40,469 bases of DNA from Burkholderiaceae bacterium (lineage in GTDB: Bacteria > Pseudomonadota > Gammaproteobacteria > Burkholderiales > Burkholderiaceae): the NCBI GenBank assembly GCA_030151165.1, contig JASLEM010000333.1:1-40469 (forward strand), in the 5' to 3' direction. Below, piece by piece: positions 9,018 through 17,339 of the stretch. The position numbers were made by a program, and so were the translations under genes. The notes beneath the pieces were generated by a model. That model was not told the DNA's origin, searched no databases, and saw only the letters and a program-made list of their open reading frames with translations. Each line of letters begins with the position of its first letter. Position 1 is the stretch's first letter.

Positions 9018-10229
9018 ATGACGATCTCCGCCACCTTCCCGCTCGTCCGCCGCCAGGCCCCGTTGTGGCTGCTCGTGCTCGTCACGTTCAGCGGCACGCT
9101 CGCGATGCACATGTTCGTGCCCGCGCTCGCGATCGCGGGGCGCGACCTGCGGGTCGACGCCGCGACCATCCGCATCACGATCAGCGTCTACATCTTCGGG
9201 CTCGCCGTCGGCCAGCTCGTCTACGGGCCGTTGTCGGACGTGTTCGGGCGCCGGCCGACCTTGCTTGCCGGCCTCGCGCTGTACACGGCAGGCGGCGTCG
9301 CCTCCGCGCTCGCGCCGAATGTCGGCGTGCTGATCGCCGCGCGCCTCGTGCAGGCCGCGGGCGGCTGCGCGGGACTCTTGCTCGGGCGCGCGATCGTGCG
9401 CGACACCGCCGAGTCGAACGACGCCGTGCGCCGTCTCGCGCTGATGAGCCTGATGACGATGGTCGGCCCGGGGCTCGCGCCGCTGGTCGGCGGGCTGCTC
9501 GCGAGCGCGTGGGGCTGGCGCGCGATCTTCGTCGTGCTGTCGGCGCTCGGCATCGCGAACTTCACGATCTCGTGGCGGCTGCTGCCCGAGACGGGCCGGC
9601 CCAGCGGACGCATCAGCGCGCGCGGCGTGATCGCCGACTACCGCGCGCTGCTCGGCTCGCCGCGCTTCCTCGGCTTCGCGTTCGGCGGCGGCTGCGCGAC
9701 CACCGCGTTCTACGGCTTCATCGCCGCCGCGCCGTTCATCTTCGGCGCCGCGCACGAGGTCGGCGTGTACCTGATGCTGCTGATCGTCGGGGTGTCGATC
9801 GGCAACATCATCGCCGGCAAGCTGATCGGGCCGTGGCCGATCGAGCGCCTGCTGATGACGGGCAACCTGGCCAGCCTCGTCGCCGCGGCGGTGGTGCTCG
9901 CCGCCTTCGCGGCGTGGCATCCGGGCGACCTCGCGGTCGTCGCGATCATGATCGTCTACTGCGTCGGCGCGGGCGTCTGCAGCCCGGCGGTGTCGACGCT
10001 GTCGATCAGCGTCGACCCGCGCCTGATCGGCTCGGCCGCGGGCCTGTACGGCTTCATGCAGATGACGGTGGGCGCCGCCTGCACGACGCTCGCCGGCTTC
10101 GGCCACGACCCGGCGGTCGCCGCCTGCGCCGTGCTGCTCGGCGCGTCGGTGCTGGCGCAACTGGCGTTCCGCGTCGCGTTGCGGACGCCGGCCGACGACG
10201 TCACGCGCCGCGAGGACGCCGTCGCCTGA
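9018..10229 (+). CDS. Bcr/CflA-family multidrug MFS exporter
   Basis: 403 residues, 12 predicted membrane helices, inner-membrane proton-driven drug efflux. The N-terminal half carries the Bcr/CflA pattern: TFSGTLAMHMFVPALAIAGRDL in helix 1, the motif-A-like YGPLSDVFGRRPTLLAG after helix 2, and RLVQAAGGCAG with LLGRAIVRD in helix 4. There is no substrate evidence. The start ATG at 9018 lacks a good ribosome site (CCCGGCCCGCCG precedes it), but no nearby in-frame ATG is better. It faces the thiolase gene tail to tail across 57 bp. No adjacent regulator is visible. Confidence 0.88.
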   Translation: MTISATFPLVRRQAPLWLLVLVTFSGTLAMHMFVPALAIAGRDLRVDAATIRITISVYIFGLAVGQLVYGPLSDVFGRRPTLLAGLALYTAGGVASALAPNVGVLIAARLVQAAGGCAGLLLGRAIVRDTAESNDAVRRLALMSLMTMVGPGLAPLVGGLLASAWGWRAIFVVLSALGIANFTISWRLLPETGRPSGRISARGVIADYRALLGSPRFLGFAFGGGCATTAFYGFIAAAPFIFGAAHEVGVYLMLLIVGVSIGNIIAGKLIGPWPIERLLMTGNLASLVAAAVVLAAFAAWHPGDLAVVAIMIVYCVGAGVCSPAVSTLSISVDPRLIGSAAGLYGFMQMTVGAACTTLAGFGHDPAVAACAVLLGASVLAQLAFRVALRTPADDVTRREDAVA

Positions 10230-10242
10230 CAGCCGCCCCGCG

Positions 10243-10274
10243 CGCGCGTCACGCGCGTCACGCGCGCATGCGCG
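10243..10274. repeat. CG-rich tandem repeat and palindrome between convergent genes
   Basis: Two head-to-tail copies of CGCGCGTCA (10243-10260) are followed by the 12-bp palindrome CGCGCATGCGCG (10263-10274). They lie in the 57-bp gap between the convergent exporter and thiolase stops. Location suggests a bidirectional terminator, but there is no T-tract. The CG self-complementarity makes this weak evidence. Confidence 0.3.
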
Positions 10275-10286
10275 ACGCTCGCGCGC

Positions 10287-11468
10287 TCACGCGCGCTCGA
10301 GCGCCAGCGCGATGCCCTGCCCGCCGCCGATGCACAGCGACACCACCGCGCGCTTCGCGCCGGTGCGCGCGAGCGCGTGCGCGACCTTCGTGATGAGGAT
10401 CGCGCCCGTCGCGCCGATCGGGTGGCCGTGGGCGATGGCGCCGCCGTCGACGTTGAACTTCGCGGGGTCGATCCCCAGTTCGTCGCGCACCACCAGCGCG
10501 ATCGCGGCGAAGGCCTCGTTGACCTCGAAGCGGTCGATGTCGCCGACCGACCAGCCCGCGCGATCGAGCGCCTGGCGGATCGCCGGCAGCGGCCCGAGGC
10601 CGAACATGCCGGGCTCGACGCCGGCCACGCCGATGCCGTGGATCGCGAGCATCGGCGCGAGCTTCAGGTCGTTGGCGACCGAGCGCTCGGTGACGATCAT
10701 CGCCGCCGCGCCCGCGTTGACGCCCGGCGCGTTGCCCGCGGTGATCGTGCCGTCCGGGCGGAACACCGGCTTGAGCCTGGCCAGCGTCGCGACGGTGGTG
10801 TCGGCGCGGTTCGCCTCGTCGGCCGCGAACGGCACGACGCCCTTGCGCGTCTGGACGTCCAGCGGCGCGATCTCGCGTTCGAACCAGCCGGCCGCCTGCG
10901 CGGCGGCGAAGCGGCGCTGGCTCTCGGCGGCGAAGGCGTCCTGCGCCTCGCGCGTGAGGCCGAACTTCGCGACGAGGTCCTCGGTGTGCCAGCCCGAGTG
11001 CTTCTTCGAGAATGCGTCGTTCAGGCCATCGAGCAGCAGCGCGTCGACCGCCTCCGCGTTGCCCATGCGTGCGCCGAAGCGCATGCCGGGCAGCAGGTAG
11101 GGCGCGCGATCCATGTTCTCGACCCCGCCCGCGACCACCACGCGCGCGAGCCCGGAGGCGATCTCCGAATACGCGCTGACCACGGCCTGCGCGCCCGAGC
11201 CGCAGACGCGGTTCACGGTGAGCGCCGGCACCGAGACCGGCAGGCCGCCGCCGATCGAGGCCTGGCGCGCCACGTTCATGCCGTTGCCGGCCTGGACGAC
11301 ATTGCCCATCACGACCGCGTCGACCTGCGACGGCGCGAGCCCCGCGCGCTGCAGCGTCGCGGCGATCACGTGCGCGCCGAGCGCGGCGGCGGGCGTGTCC
11401 TTCAACGTGCCGCCGAAGCCGCCGATGGCGCTGCGGACGGGGAAACTGATGACGATGTCGTGGCTCAT
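10287..11468 (-). CDS. Acetyl-CoA C-acetyltransferase/acyltransferase (thiolase)
   Basis: Condenses or cleaves 3-ketoacyl-CoA; 393 residues, the typical tetrameric thiolase size. The catalytic residues are all present: nucleophile Cys89 in NRVCGSGAQAV, His349 in AHGHPIGATGA and Cys379 in LCIGGGQG. It could be a PhaA/AtoB-type biosynthetic thiolase or a degradative one; nothing next to it (no phaB, phaC or hydroxyacyl-CoA dehydrogenase) decides this, so I give no symbol. The ribosome site AGAAGGAC lies just before ATG at 11468. Upstream is a short, strongly AT-rich dyad that probably holds its promoter. Confidence 0.93.
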   Translation of the reverse strand: MSHDIVISFPVRSAIGGFGGTLKDTPAAALGAHVIAATLQRAGLAPSQVDAVVMGNVVQAGNGMNVARQASIGGGLPVSVPALTVNRVCGSGAQAVVSAYSEIASGLARVVVAGGVENMDRAPYLLPGMRFGARMGNAEAVDALLLDGLNDAFSKKHSGWHTEDLVAKFGLTREAQDAFAAESQRRFAAAQAAGWFEREIAPLDVQTRKGVVPFAADEANRADTTVATLARLKPVFRPDGTITAGNAPGVNAGAAAMIVTERSVANDLKLAPMLAIHGIGVAGVEPGMFGLGPLPAIRQALDRAGWSVGDIDRFEVNEAFAAIALVVRDELGIDPAKFNVDGGAIAHGHPIGATGAILITKVAHALARTGAKRAVVSLCIGGGQGIALALERA

Positions 11469-11500
11469 GGCGGGTCCTTCTGAAATCCGGTCATTGGATT

Positions 11501-11521
11501 ACGGAAATAATATATAACCGT
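11501..11521 (-). promoter_or_regulatory. AT-rich promoter/operator-like island upstream of the thiolase
   Basis: A 21-bp imperfect dyad, ACGG...CCGT at its ends with ATAATATATA inside, sits 33-53 bp before the thiolase ATG. On the minus strand it offers -10-like TATTAT and TATATT hexamers; no convincing -35 is seen. It is conspicuous as the most AT-rich 20 bp of a GC-rich region. It could bind a TetR/FadR-type fatty-acid regulator, which is inference. Confidence 0.4.
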
Positions 11522-11562
11522 TCCGCGACGCGCAGGCCGGGTCCGCGAAGACCCTGCCGCGC

Positions 11563-13137
11563 TCAGCCCTGCGTCGCGGCGAACGGCTCCGCGCCGAGAC
11601 GGAACGTGCCGACGACGCCGCTGAGCCGCTGCGCCTGCTCGCGCAGGCTCTCGGCCGCCGCCGCCGATTCCTCGACCAGCGCCGCGTTCTGCTGCGTCAT
11701 CTGGTCGAGCTGCGTCACGGCGACGTTGACCTGCCCGATGCCCGCGCTCTGCTCGTTCGCGGCGGCGGTGATCTCGCCGATGATGTCGCGCACGCGCTGC
11801 ACGCTGGCGACGATCTCGGTCATCGTCGCGCCCGCGTCCTCCACGAGCCGCGCGCCGGCCTCGACCTTGTCGACGCTCACGCCGATCAGCGCCTTGATCT
11901 CGCGCGCCGAGTCGGCACTGCGCTGCGCGAGGTTGCGCACCTCCGTCGCCACGACCGCGAAGCCGCGCCCCTGCTCGCCGGCACGCGCCGCCTCGACCGC
12001 GGCGTTCAACGCGAGGATGTTGGTCTGGAACGCGATGCCGTCGATGATGCCGGTGATGTCGGCGATGCGCTTGGCGCTGGTGGTGATGTCGTCCATCGTC
12101 GCGACGACCTGCTCGACGACCGCGCCGCCGCGCACCGCGACGTCCGCGGCCGACGCGACGAGCTGGTTGGCCTGCGCCGCGGAGTCCGCGCTGTGGCGCA
12201 CGGTGGCGGTGATCTGCTCCATCGAGGCGGCGGTCTCCTCGAGGTTGCCCGCCGTGTGCTCGGTGCGCGCGCTCAGGTCCTGGTTGCCGCTCGCGATCTG
12301 CGTGCTCGCGGTGGAGATGCCTTCGACGACGTCGCGCACCTCGTGCAGCGCGCGCGTGAGCGCGCTGCGCATCGTGTCGATCGAGCGCAGCAGGCGGCCG
12401 GTCTCGTCGTCGGCGTAGTGGCCCAGCGCACGGTCGGTCAGGTCCATCTGCGCGATCGTGCGTGCCATCGCCTCGGCGCGGCGCAGCGGCCGCGTGATGC
12501 TGCGCGCGAGCAGCCAGGCGAGCAAGCCGCCGGCGAGCAGCGAGACCGCCGCGCTGGCGACCAGCGCCGTGGTGGCGGTATCGCGCTCCTGCTCGACCTG
12601 CTTCGCGGCGGCGTCGAGCTGCGCGCGCTGCTGCGCGCTCAGCGCCTCGACGGCCGCGGTGTAGTCGCGTGCCGTCGGCTCGAAGCGCTGCGTGAACGCC
12701 TGGCGCGCGCCATCGGCATTGCCGGCCGCCTTCAGGCTGGAGATCTCGTCGCGCGCGGCGAGGAAGGCCTTGCGCAGCTCGCCGACCTTGTCGAACTGCG
12801 CGCGTTCGGCGGGCGTGTCCATCCTGGTGCCGATGAACTGCTGCAGCGCGGTCGACTTCTGCGTCGCCTCGGTCGTCACGGCCGCGAAGTAGTCGACCAG
12901 GCTCGGGTCGCTGCTGCGCGCGATGGCCGCCGAGCGCTGCACGGCGGACGACACCTGCATCAGCCAGTCTGCCGCGGCACGTTCGACCTTGACGTTGTCC
13001 CGCACCATCAGCGTCACCTCCGCGCTGAGGCGGCGCAGCGTCAGGCCCGCGAACAGGCTGGAGAGCAGGGACAGCGCCAGCATCAGGCCGAGCACGAGGG
13101 CCAGGCGACGGGCGATCGACAGGTTGTTCAGGAACAT
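11563..13137 (-). CDS. Methyl-accepting chemotaxis protein (transmembrane chemoreceptor)
   Basis: 524 residues. Membrane segment 1 at about 12-32, a ~155-residue periplasmic helical sensor domain (Tar-like four-helix bundle size), membrane segment 2 at about 190-211, a HAMP domain starting at [13 protein letters not shown], then the cytoplasmic signalling hairpin. The conserved kinase-contact tip reads [31 protein letters not shown]. Methylation-helix segments such as [19 protein letters not shown] are present. There is no C-terminal CheR-binding pentapeptide. The start at 13137 puts the first membrane segment at the N terminus; the open frame further upstream is not coding. No che genes lie near, so it works with a distant CheA/CheW set. 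Divergent from the MocR gene. Ligand unknown. Confidence 0.94.
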   Translation of the reverse strand: MFLNNLSIARRLALVLGLMLALSLLSSLFAGLTLRRLSAEVTLMVRDNVKVERAAADWLMQVSSAVQRSAAIARSSDPSLVDYFAAVTTEATQKSTALQQFIGTRMDTPAERAQFDKVGELRKAFLAARDEISSLKAAGNADGARQAFTQRFEPTARDYTAAVEALSAQQRAQLDAAAKQVEQERDTATTALVASAAVSLLAGGLLAWLLARSITRPLRRAEAMARTIAQMDLTDRALGHYADDETGRLLRSIDTMRSALTRALHEVRDVVEGISTASTQIASGNQDLSARTEHTAGNLEETAASMEQITATVRHSADSAAQANQLVASAADVAVRGGAVVEQVVATMDDITTSAKRIADITGIIDGIAFQTNILALNAAVEAARAGEQGRGFAVVATEVRNLAQRSADSAREIKALIGVSVDKVEAGARLVEDAGATMTEIVASVQRVRDIIGEITAAANEQSAGIGQVNVAVTQLDQMTQQNAALVEESAAAAESLREQAQRLSGVVGTFRLGAEPFAATQG

Positions 13138-13250
13138 GGCGGCTTTCGGGTGAAGGGTGGGAAGGGATGGACGGACGATCCCCGCACTCTGCCCGGCCGC
13201 GGCGCGCGCCGACAGGCGCAGATCGCGCGATCGGGAAGCCGAGCAGACGG

Positions 13251-13315
13251 GGTTTCCGATCGGTTGCAAGCGCGGGCGGCGCGCGGATACTCGGTGGCAA
13301 ACCGACCGGGAAACC
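13251..13315 (+). promoter_or_regulatory. MocR-gene promoter with paired repeats
   Basis: A sigma70-like promoter TTGCAA (13264-13269), 16-bp spacer, GATACT (13286-13291) fits the MocR gene. Direct repeats CGGTTGCAA (13261-13269) and CGGTGGCAA (13292-13300) are 31 bp, about three helical turns, apart and flank the core promoter. An outer imperfect inverted repeat, GGTTTCCGATCGG (13251-13263) and CCGACCGGGAAACC (13302-13315), encloses them. This arrangement suits autoregulation by a dimeric MocR protein; the binding protein is inferred. Confidence 0.45.
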
Positions 13316-13343
13316 AACCCGGGAGCCGAGAGGAGGCTCATCG

Positions 13344-14894
13344 ATGGCGATCTACACGGAACTGGCCGACGACATCGCACGACAGATCCAGCGCGGCGTG
13401 CTGCGCGCGGGCGAGAAGCTGCCGTCGGTGCGCGCGCTGTGCACCGCCCGCGGCATCAGCCAGGGCACGGTGATGCAGGCGTACTACCTGCTCGAGGACC
13501 GCGGGCTGGTCTCGACGCGTCCGCGCTCGGGCTACTTCGTGAACGCGCGCCCGCGCCCGCCGCTGCCGCTGCCGACGCTGCCCGCCGAGGATCCGAGCCC
13601 GGTCACGATCTCCGTCGGCAACCTGCTCTACAGCGTGCTGGCCAGCATGAAGCAGCGCGAGAACGTCCCCCTCGGCAGCGCCTTCGTCAGCCCGCTGATG
13701 TTCCCGCTCGCCAAGCTCGCGCAGCACCTGGGCAGCGTGGCGCGCCGGCTCGACCCGAGCCGCATCGTCGACGACCTGCCGCCTGGCAACGCCGACCTGC
13801 GCCGCCACATCGCGCGGCGCTACCTGGAGATGGGCGCAAACGTCGACCAGGCCGACATCGTCATCACCAACGGCGCATCCGAGGCGCTGCTGCTGTGCCT
13901 CTACGCCACCACGCGGCCGGGCGACGTCGTCGCGATCGAGACGCCCGCGCACTACAACGTGCTGCACGCGATCGAGACCTCGGGCCGGCTGGCCGTGTGC
14001 ATCCCGACCTGCTCGCGCAACGGGCTCGACGTCTCGGCGCTCGCCCGCGCGATCGAGGCGCAGCCGATCCGCGCCGTGTGGGCGATGCCGACCTTCCACA
14101 ACCCGACCGGCGCCGCGATGCCGCCGACGCGCAAGCGCGCGCTCGTCGAGCTGCTGGCCAAGCACGGGATCCCGCTGATCGAGAACGACGTCTACGGCGA
14201 ACTCTATTTCGACGACGAGCGCCCCGCCCCCGCCAAGGTGCACGACCGCTGTGGCGGCGTATTGCACTGCGGCTCGTTCTCGAAGAGCCTCGCGCCCGGC
14301 TACCGCATCGGCTGGGTCGCGCCGGGGCGCTATTTCGAGGCGGTGCGCCAGCACAAGTTCCTGCTGTCGACCAGCACCAACATCCCCGCGCAGGCCGCGC
14401 TCGCCGACTTCGTCCAGCACGGCGGCTACGAGCTGCACCTGCGCCGCCTGCGCCTGGCGCTGCGCGCGCAGCGCGACGCGATGCTGCGCGCCATCACGCG
14501 CTACTTCCCGCCGGGCACCTGCGTGTCGCGCCCGACCGGCGGCTGCTTCCTGTGGGTGCAGCTGCCGCCCGGCAGCCCCGACACCGTCGACCTGATGCGC
14601 CAGGCGCTCGACAACGGCATCAGCGTCGCGCCCGGCGCGCTGTTCGCGCACCAGGGCCAGTTCGGCGCCAACCTGCGGCTGAACTTCGGCTATCCGTGGA
14701 ACGCGCAGCTGGAGGAAGCGGTGCAGATCCTCGGGCGCCTCGCGGGCGCGTGCGGCCGCCCGCTCGCGCTCGGCGCGTCGTCCGAGGCGCCCGTCGATGC
14801 GGACGCCGCCGCCGGGCCGCCCGCCTACGTCGACCCCGATCTCCTGCCACTCGTGCCCGAGCCGGCCGGCGCGGATTGCGAGGACGACCAGTAG
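13344..14894 (+). CDS. MocR-type PLP-dependent transcriptional regulator (GntR wHTH plus aminotransferase domain)
   Basis: 516 residues. The N-terminal GntR winged helix-turn-helix spans about 1-70 ([27 protein letters not shown], then [20 protein letters not shown]). A class I aminotransferase fold spans about 115-480. The PLP-binding Lys is residue 314 in [14 protein letters not shown], and NPTG is also present. Fusions of this type are usually regulators that sense PLP or an amine/amino-acid adduct; some may be active enzymes. The start at 13344 has a strong AGGAGG 8 bp upstream. No metabolic target gene is adjacent, since the divergent neighbour is a chemoreceptor. The C-terminal ~40 residues are acidic and Ala/Pro-rich. 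Target unknown. Confidence 0.92.
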   Translation: MAIYTELADDIARQIQRGVLRAGEKLPSVRALCTARGISQGTVMQAYYLLEDRGLVSTRPRSGYFVNARPRPPLPLPTLPAEDPSPVTISVGNLLYSVLASMKQRENVPLGSAFVSPLMFPLAKLAQHLGSVARRLDPSRIVDDLPPGNADLRRHIARRYLEMGANVDQADIVITNGASEALLLCLYATTRPGDVVAIETPAHYNVLHAIETSGRLAVCIPTCSRNGLDVSALARAIEAQPIRAVWAMPTFHNPTGAAMPPTRKRALVELLAKHGIPLIENDVYGELYFDDERPAPAKVHDRCGGVLHCGSFSKSLAPGYRIGWVAPGRYFEAVRQHKFLLSTSTNIPAQAALADFVQHGGYELHLRRLRLALRAQRDAMLRAITRYFPPGTCVSRPTGGCFLWVQLPPGSPDTVDLMRQALDNGISVAPGALFAHQGQFGANLRLNFGYPWNAQLEEAVQILGRLAGACGRPLALGASSEAPVDADAAAGPPAYVDPDLLPLVPEPAGADCEDDQ

Positions 14895-14908
14895 CGCGGC
14901 GATACCTG

Positions 14909-14967
14909 CGTTGCGCAACGGACGAGATCTGCTGCAGCGCACAAGATGCGCATCTGCTGCTGTGCGC
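14909..14967. other. Nested palindromes between the MocR gene and the GGDEF-like gene
   Basis: A perfect palindrome CGTTGCGCAACG (14909-14920) is followed by an outer stem GCGCACA (14937-14943) / TGTGCGC (14961-14967). The outer stem encloses the perfect palindrome AGATGCGCATCT (14944-14955). ATCTGCTGC also occurs twice, at 14927 and 14952. It may be the MocR terminator, a leader structure of the next gene or an operator. Confidence 0.35.
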
Positions 14968-15028
14968 GGGCGCGCGACGTTCCTAGAGTGCACCATCCGC
15001 GCATTCCGCGCGCCGTCCGAGAGCACTC

Positions 15029-15565
15029 ATGAACGAAGACCGCCGCGACCCCTCGCGCTGCAGCCGCGCGCACTGCGTCGCGCTGCTCGAGACCGTCCTC
15101 GCGCATACCCCGGGCAGTGTCCGGGGCACGGCGGTGTTCATGCTCGACATCGATCGCCAGCACGCCTTCGACGCCGCCCGCTGCCGCGCCTTCGAGACGA
15201 TGCTGCCCGAGATCGGGCGCCGGCTCGCGGCCGTCGCGCCGACCTGGCACCGGCTGATGCTCGGCGAGAACAGCCAGTTCATCGTGATCGCGCAGGGGCT
15301 CGTCGACGGCGGCGCGGTGCTCGGCTGCGCCGCGCGGCTCGTCCACGCCTACGACGACGCGCTGCAATCGGGCGACGCGAGCTTCGGCGACGTCTCGATC
15401 GGCATTGCGTTCTCGCCGCAGCACGGCGCCCGCGCCGACGCCCTGCTGCGCGCGGCCGAGGCCGGACTGCGCGACTCGATCAGCACCGCGCGGCTCGGCC
15501 AGCGCTCGAGGACAGACGGGCGCGACGCCAGCAACGACGGCTGCTGCGATTCGTTCGGCAGCTAG
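15029..15565 (+). CDS. Stand-alone degenerate GGDEF-domain protein
   Basis: 178 residues. The fold pattern of a diguanylate cyclase domain is readable: VFMLDID at residues 36-42 (where cyclases have the metal-binding LDID), RLMLGENSQF at 75-84 in the place of the RxGGDEF active loop, and DVSIGIAFSP at 121-130 followed by ADALLRAAEAGLRDS. The signature GGDEF has become GENSQF and the residues after LDID are not the usual HFK. It is almost surely not a cyclase. It may bind c-di-GMP or GTP, or only partners. There is no sensor, membrane or EAL domain. The stop overlaps the stop of the convergent DUF427 gene in a shared CTAG. The domain assignment is my pattern reading. Confidence 0.65.
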   Translation: MNEDRRDPSRCSRAHCVALLETVLAHTPGSVRGTAVFMLDIDRQHAFDAARCRAFETMLPEIGRRLAAVAPTWHRLMLGENSQFIVIAQGLVDGGAVLGCAARLVHAYDDALQSGDASFGDVSIGIAFSPQHGARADALLRAAEAGLRDSISTARLGQRSRTDGRDASNDGCCDSFGS

Positions 15566-15951
15566 CCCCGCGCGGGCGCGGCCTCGAACTGCAAGTCCTC
15601 GAACTTCTCGCTCCAGAACGCGATGCGATCCTTCAGCGCGGCGTGCTCGTCGTAGGGCGTCTCGTAGCTCCAGGCAGCGTCGGGCATCCGGCCGTCCCCG
15701 ATCGTCATCGCGAACAGCACGCCGTCGCCCTTGAACGGGCAGTGGGTGGGCGTCGACGTCCGCTCGAGCGCGTCCATGCGCACGTCGATGCGCGGGAAGT
15801 AGAAGCGGGGCGGGTTGTCGTCCTCGTCGACCTCGAGCACGTCGGCCGACTCGGCGAGCACGTCGGCGCCGAGCCGCACGCGCAGGCGGCCGGGCACGGG
15901 GCGCTCGACGACGAGATGCTCGGGGTGCTGCTGGTGTCCTGGTGATTTCAT
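15562..15951 (-). CDS. DUF427 family protein
   Basis: 129 residues. It matches the small DUF427 (NTP_transf_9) domain: RIDVRMDALERTSTPTHCPFKGDGVLFAM, then DAAWSYETPYDEHAALKDRIAFW. The CPFKG motif is the family hallmark. Biochemical role not established. The start at 15951 has AGGAGG just upstream. The frame stays open upstream, but that part is antisense to nothing real and lacks family similarity. It follows the DUF3175 gene on the same strand with 26 bp between them, so they are probably co-transcribed. Confidence 0.88.
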   Translation of the reverse strand: MKSPGHQQHPEHLVVERPVPGRLRVRLGADVLAESADVLEVDEDDNPPRFYFPRIDVRMDALERTSTPTHCPFKGDGVLFAMTIGDGRMPDAAWSYETPYDEHAALKDRIAFWSEKFEDLQFEAAPARG

Positions 15952-15977
15952 GGCTGCCTCCTGGTCGCCGGCATCGA

Positions 15978-16334
15978 TCAGGCCGCCGCGTGGCGTCGCG
16001 AAGGCCGGGCGCGCGCCGCCGGCCTCCTCGTCGCGCCGGGCCGGCCGAACAGCACGCGGAGTTCGTCCTTGGCCACCTCGAGTCGCCGCCGCTGCGCCGC
16101 CGCGAGGTTCTCGCCGGCGCGGTTGACGTAGAAGGTCAGCATCGACATCGCCGAGCGGTACGGACTGCTCTTGCGCCGCCGGCTGTGCTCGGCGGACGCC
16201 TTCAGCGCGCGGGCGATGTGCGCCGGGTCGGGCGACCGGAAGATGTCGCGCGGCAGGTCCAGCGCGTCGCTGGTCCCGGTCACGCGCTGCGACCACTTCT
16301 TCGGGCGATGCGACGGGTTCTTCGTGCTCGTCAT
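15978..16334 (-). CDS. DUF3175 family protein
   Basis: 118 residues, very basic. The conserved block KWSQRVTGTSDALDLPRDIF, followed by AEHSRRRKSSPYRSAMSMLTFYVNRAG, is what I know as DUF3175, a small family common in proteobacteria without known function. The Arg/Lys-rich composition would suit nucleic-acid contact, which is inference. AAGGAG precedes ATG 16334. The C-terminal ~20 residues are Arg/Ala-rich and variable. Probably one operon with the DUF427 gene downstream. Confidence 0.85.
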   Translation of the reverse strand: MTSTKNPSHRPKKWSQRVTGTSDALDLPRDIFRSPDPAHIARALKASAEHSRRRKSSPYRSAMSMLTFYVNRAGENLAAAQRRRLEVAKDELRVLFGRPGATRRPAARARPSRRHAAA

Positions 16335-16411
16335 GCGTCGGGCTCCTTGTGCGAATCGACGCTCCTGAAGCAGCAAGACGCATACCCCGTCGCGCTCGAG
16401 GCCGCCACTCG

Positions 16412-17323
16412 TCAGGGCACGGCGTCGAGCAGCGCCGCCGCGCGCGACAGCGCGTCGGCCTTCGCCCGCCGGTTCGCGTCGACCGCCTGGCGCGCGGCAC
16501 CGGGGTCGTCGAAGTCGTGCGTCGCGCCGTCGTACACCGTCACGTCGACCGGGCCGCCACGGCTCTTGCGCAGCAGGTCGGCGCAGACCGTGGGCGAGAC
16601 CTCGTCGTCGTCGCTGCCGAGGAAGGCCCACAGCGGCGCGTCGGCCACGAAACGTTGCGACAGCAGCGCCGCCGGCCCGCAGCCCGGGTAGAACACGAGC
16701 GCCGCGCGGAATCTCGGCGCGGACGACGCCGGCGCGGCGCGCGTGGCCTGCCGCAACATCACGTTGAGCGCGGTGCTCGCGCCGTTCGACCAGCCCTGCA
16801 TCATCACGCGATCGGGGCGCACGCCGGGGCGCGCCGCGAGCCACGCGAGTGCGCCTTCGGCGTCGAGCGGACGCACGGTGCGCTCGTCGACGGCGTCGCG
16901 GTCGGGGTCGCCGTGCGTGTGGCGGCCGTAGCCGTGCGCACGGCCGCGCGGCCCGAAGCTGTCGACCAGCAACGCCGCATAGCCGTGCGCGGCCCAGTAG
17001 TCGCCCCACATCGCGTGCCGCTTCGACAGCGTGCCCGCGTTGCACGGCGACGCCTGCCCCGGCGCCACGAGCGTGCAGCCAGCGGCGACAGTCGACGAGT
17101 ACGGCCCCGCGCGGCCATGCAGCAGCACGATCGCCGGACGCGGGCCGGCGGCCTCGGGCTCGAACAGGTAGCCGATAAGCGTCGTCCGGCCGTCGGCGCT
17201 CGGGAACGACACGGCCTGCGCGAGCCCGACCGCGTGCGCACGTGACGTCGCGGCGCCCGCGTCGAATGCGATGACCGCCAGGAACGTCGCGAGCACGCGC
17301 TGCCAGGTCCGGGTCGGGGTCAT
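16412..17323 (-). CDS. Secreted dienelactone-hydrolase-like alpha/beta hydrolase
   Basis: 303 residues from ATG 17323, with a signal peptide (RVLATFLAVIAFDAGAATSRAHA). The alpha/beta-hydrolase order is visible: oxyanion region IVLLHGRAGP (66-74), nucleophile Ser179 in GWSNGAST, acid in GSDDDE (about 238-240) and His269 in GATHDFDDPG. A Ser nucleophile replaces the Cys of classical dienelactone hydrolase. Substrate unknown. Start alternatives are ATG 17329 and GTG 17338; 17323 is preferred because a GGA lies 6 bp upstream. It begins only 17 bp after the nickel/cobalt exporter stop, so it may be the last gene of that transcript. Confidence 0.82.
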   Translation of the reverse strand: MTPTRTWQRVLATFLAVIAFDAGAATSRAHAVGLAQAVSFPSADGRTTLIGYLFEPEAAGPRPAIVLLHGRAGPYSSTVAAGCTLVAPGQASPCNAGTLSKRHAMWGDYWAAHGYAALLVDSFGPRGRAHGYGRHTHGDPDRDAVDERTVRPLDAEGALAWLAARPGVRPDRVMMQGWSNGASTALNVMLRQATRAAPASSAPRFRAALVFYPGCGPAALLSQRFVADAPLWAFLGSDDDEVSPTVCADLLRKSRGGPVDVTVYDGATHDFDDPGAARQAVDANRRAKADALSRAAALLDAVP

Positions 17324-17339
17324 CGGCATTCCGTTCACA

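Noticed and set aside
10243..10274. CG-rich repeats as a specific operator
   Set aside because: The sequence is nearly pure CGCG, which is self-complementary by composition, and it lies between two gene ends where an operator is not expected.
13138..13380. N-terminal extension of the chemoreceptor
   Set aside because: The added residues are Arg/Pro/Ser-rich, overlap the divergent MocR promoter and gene start, and would bury the first membrane segment. ATG 13137 gives the normal receptor layout.
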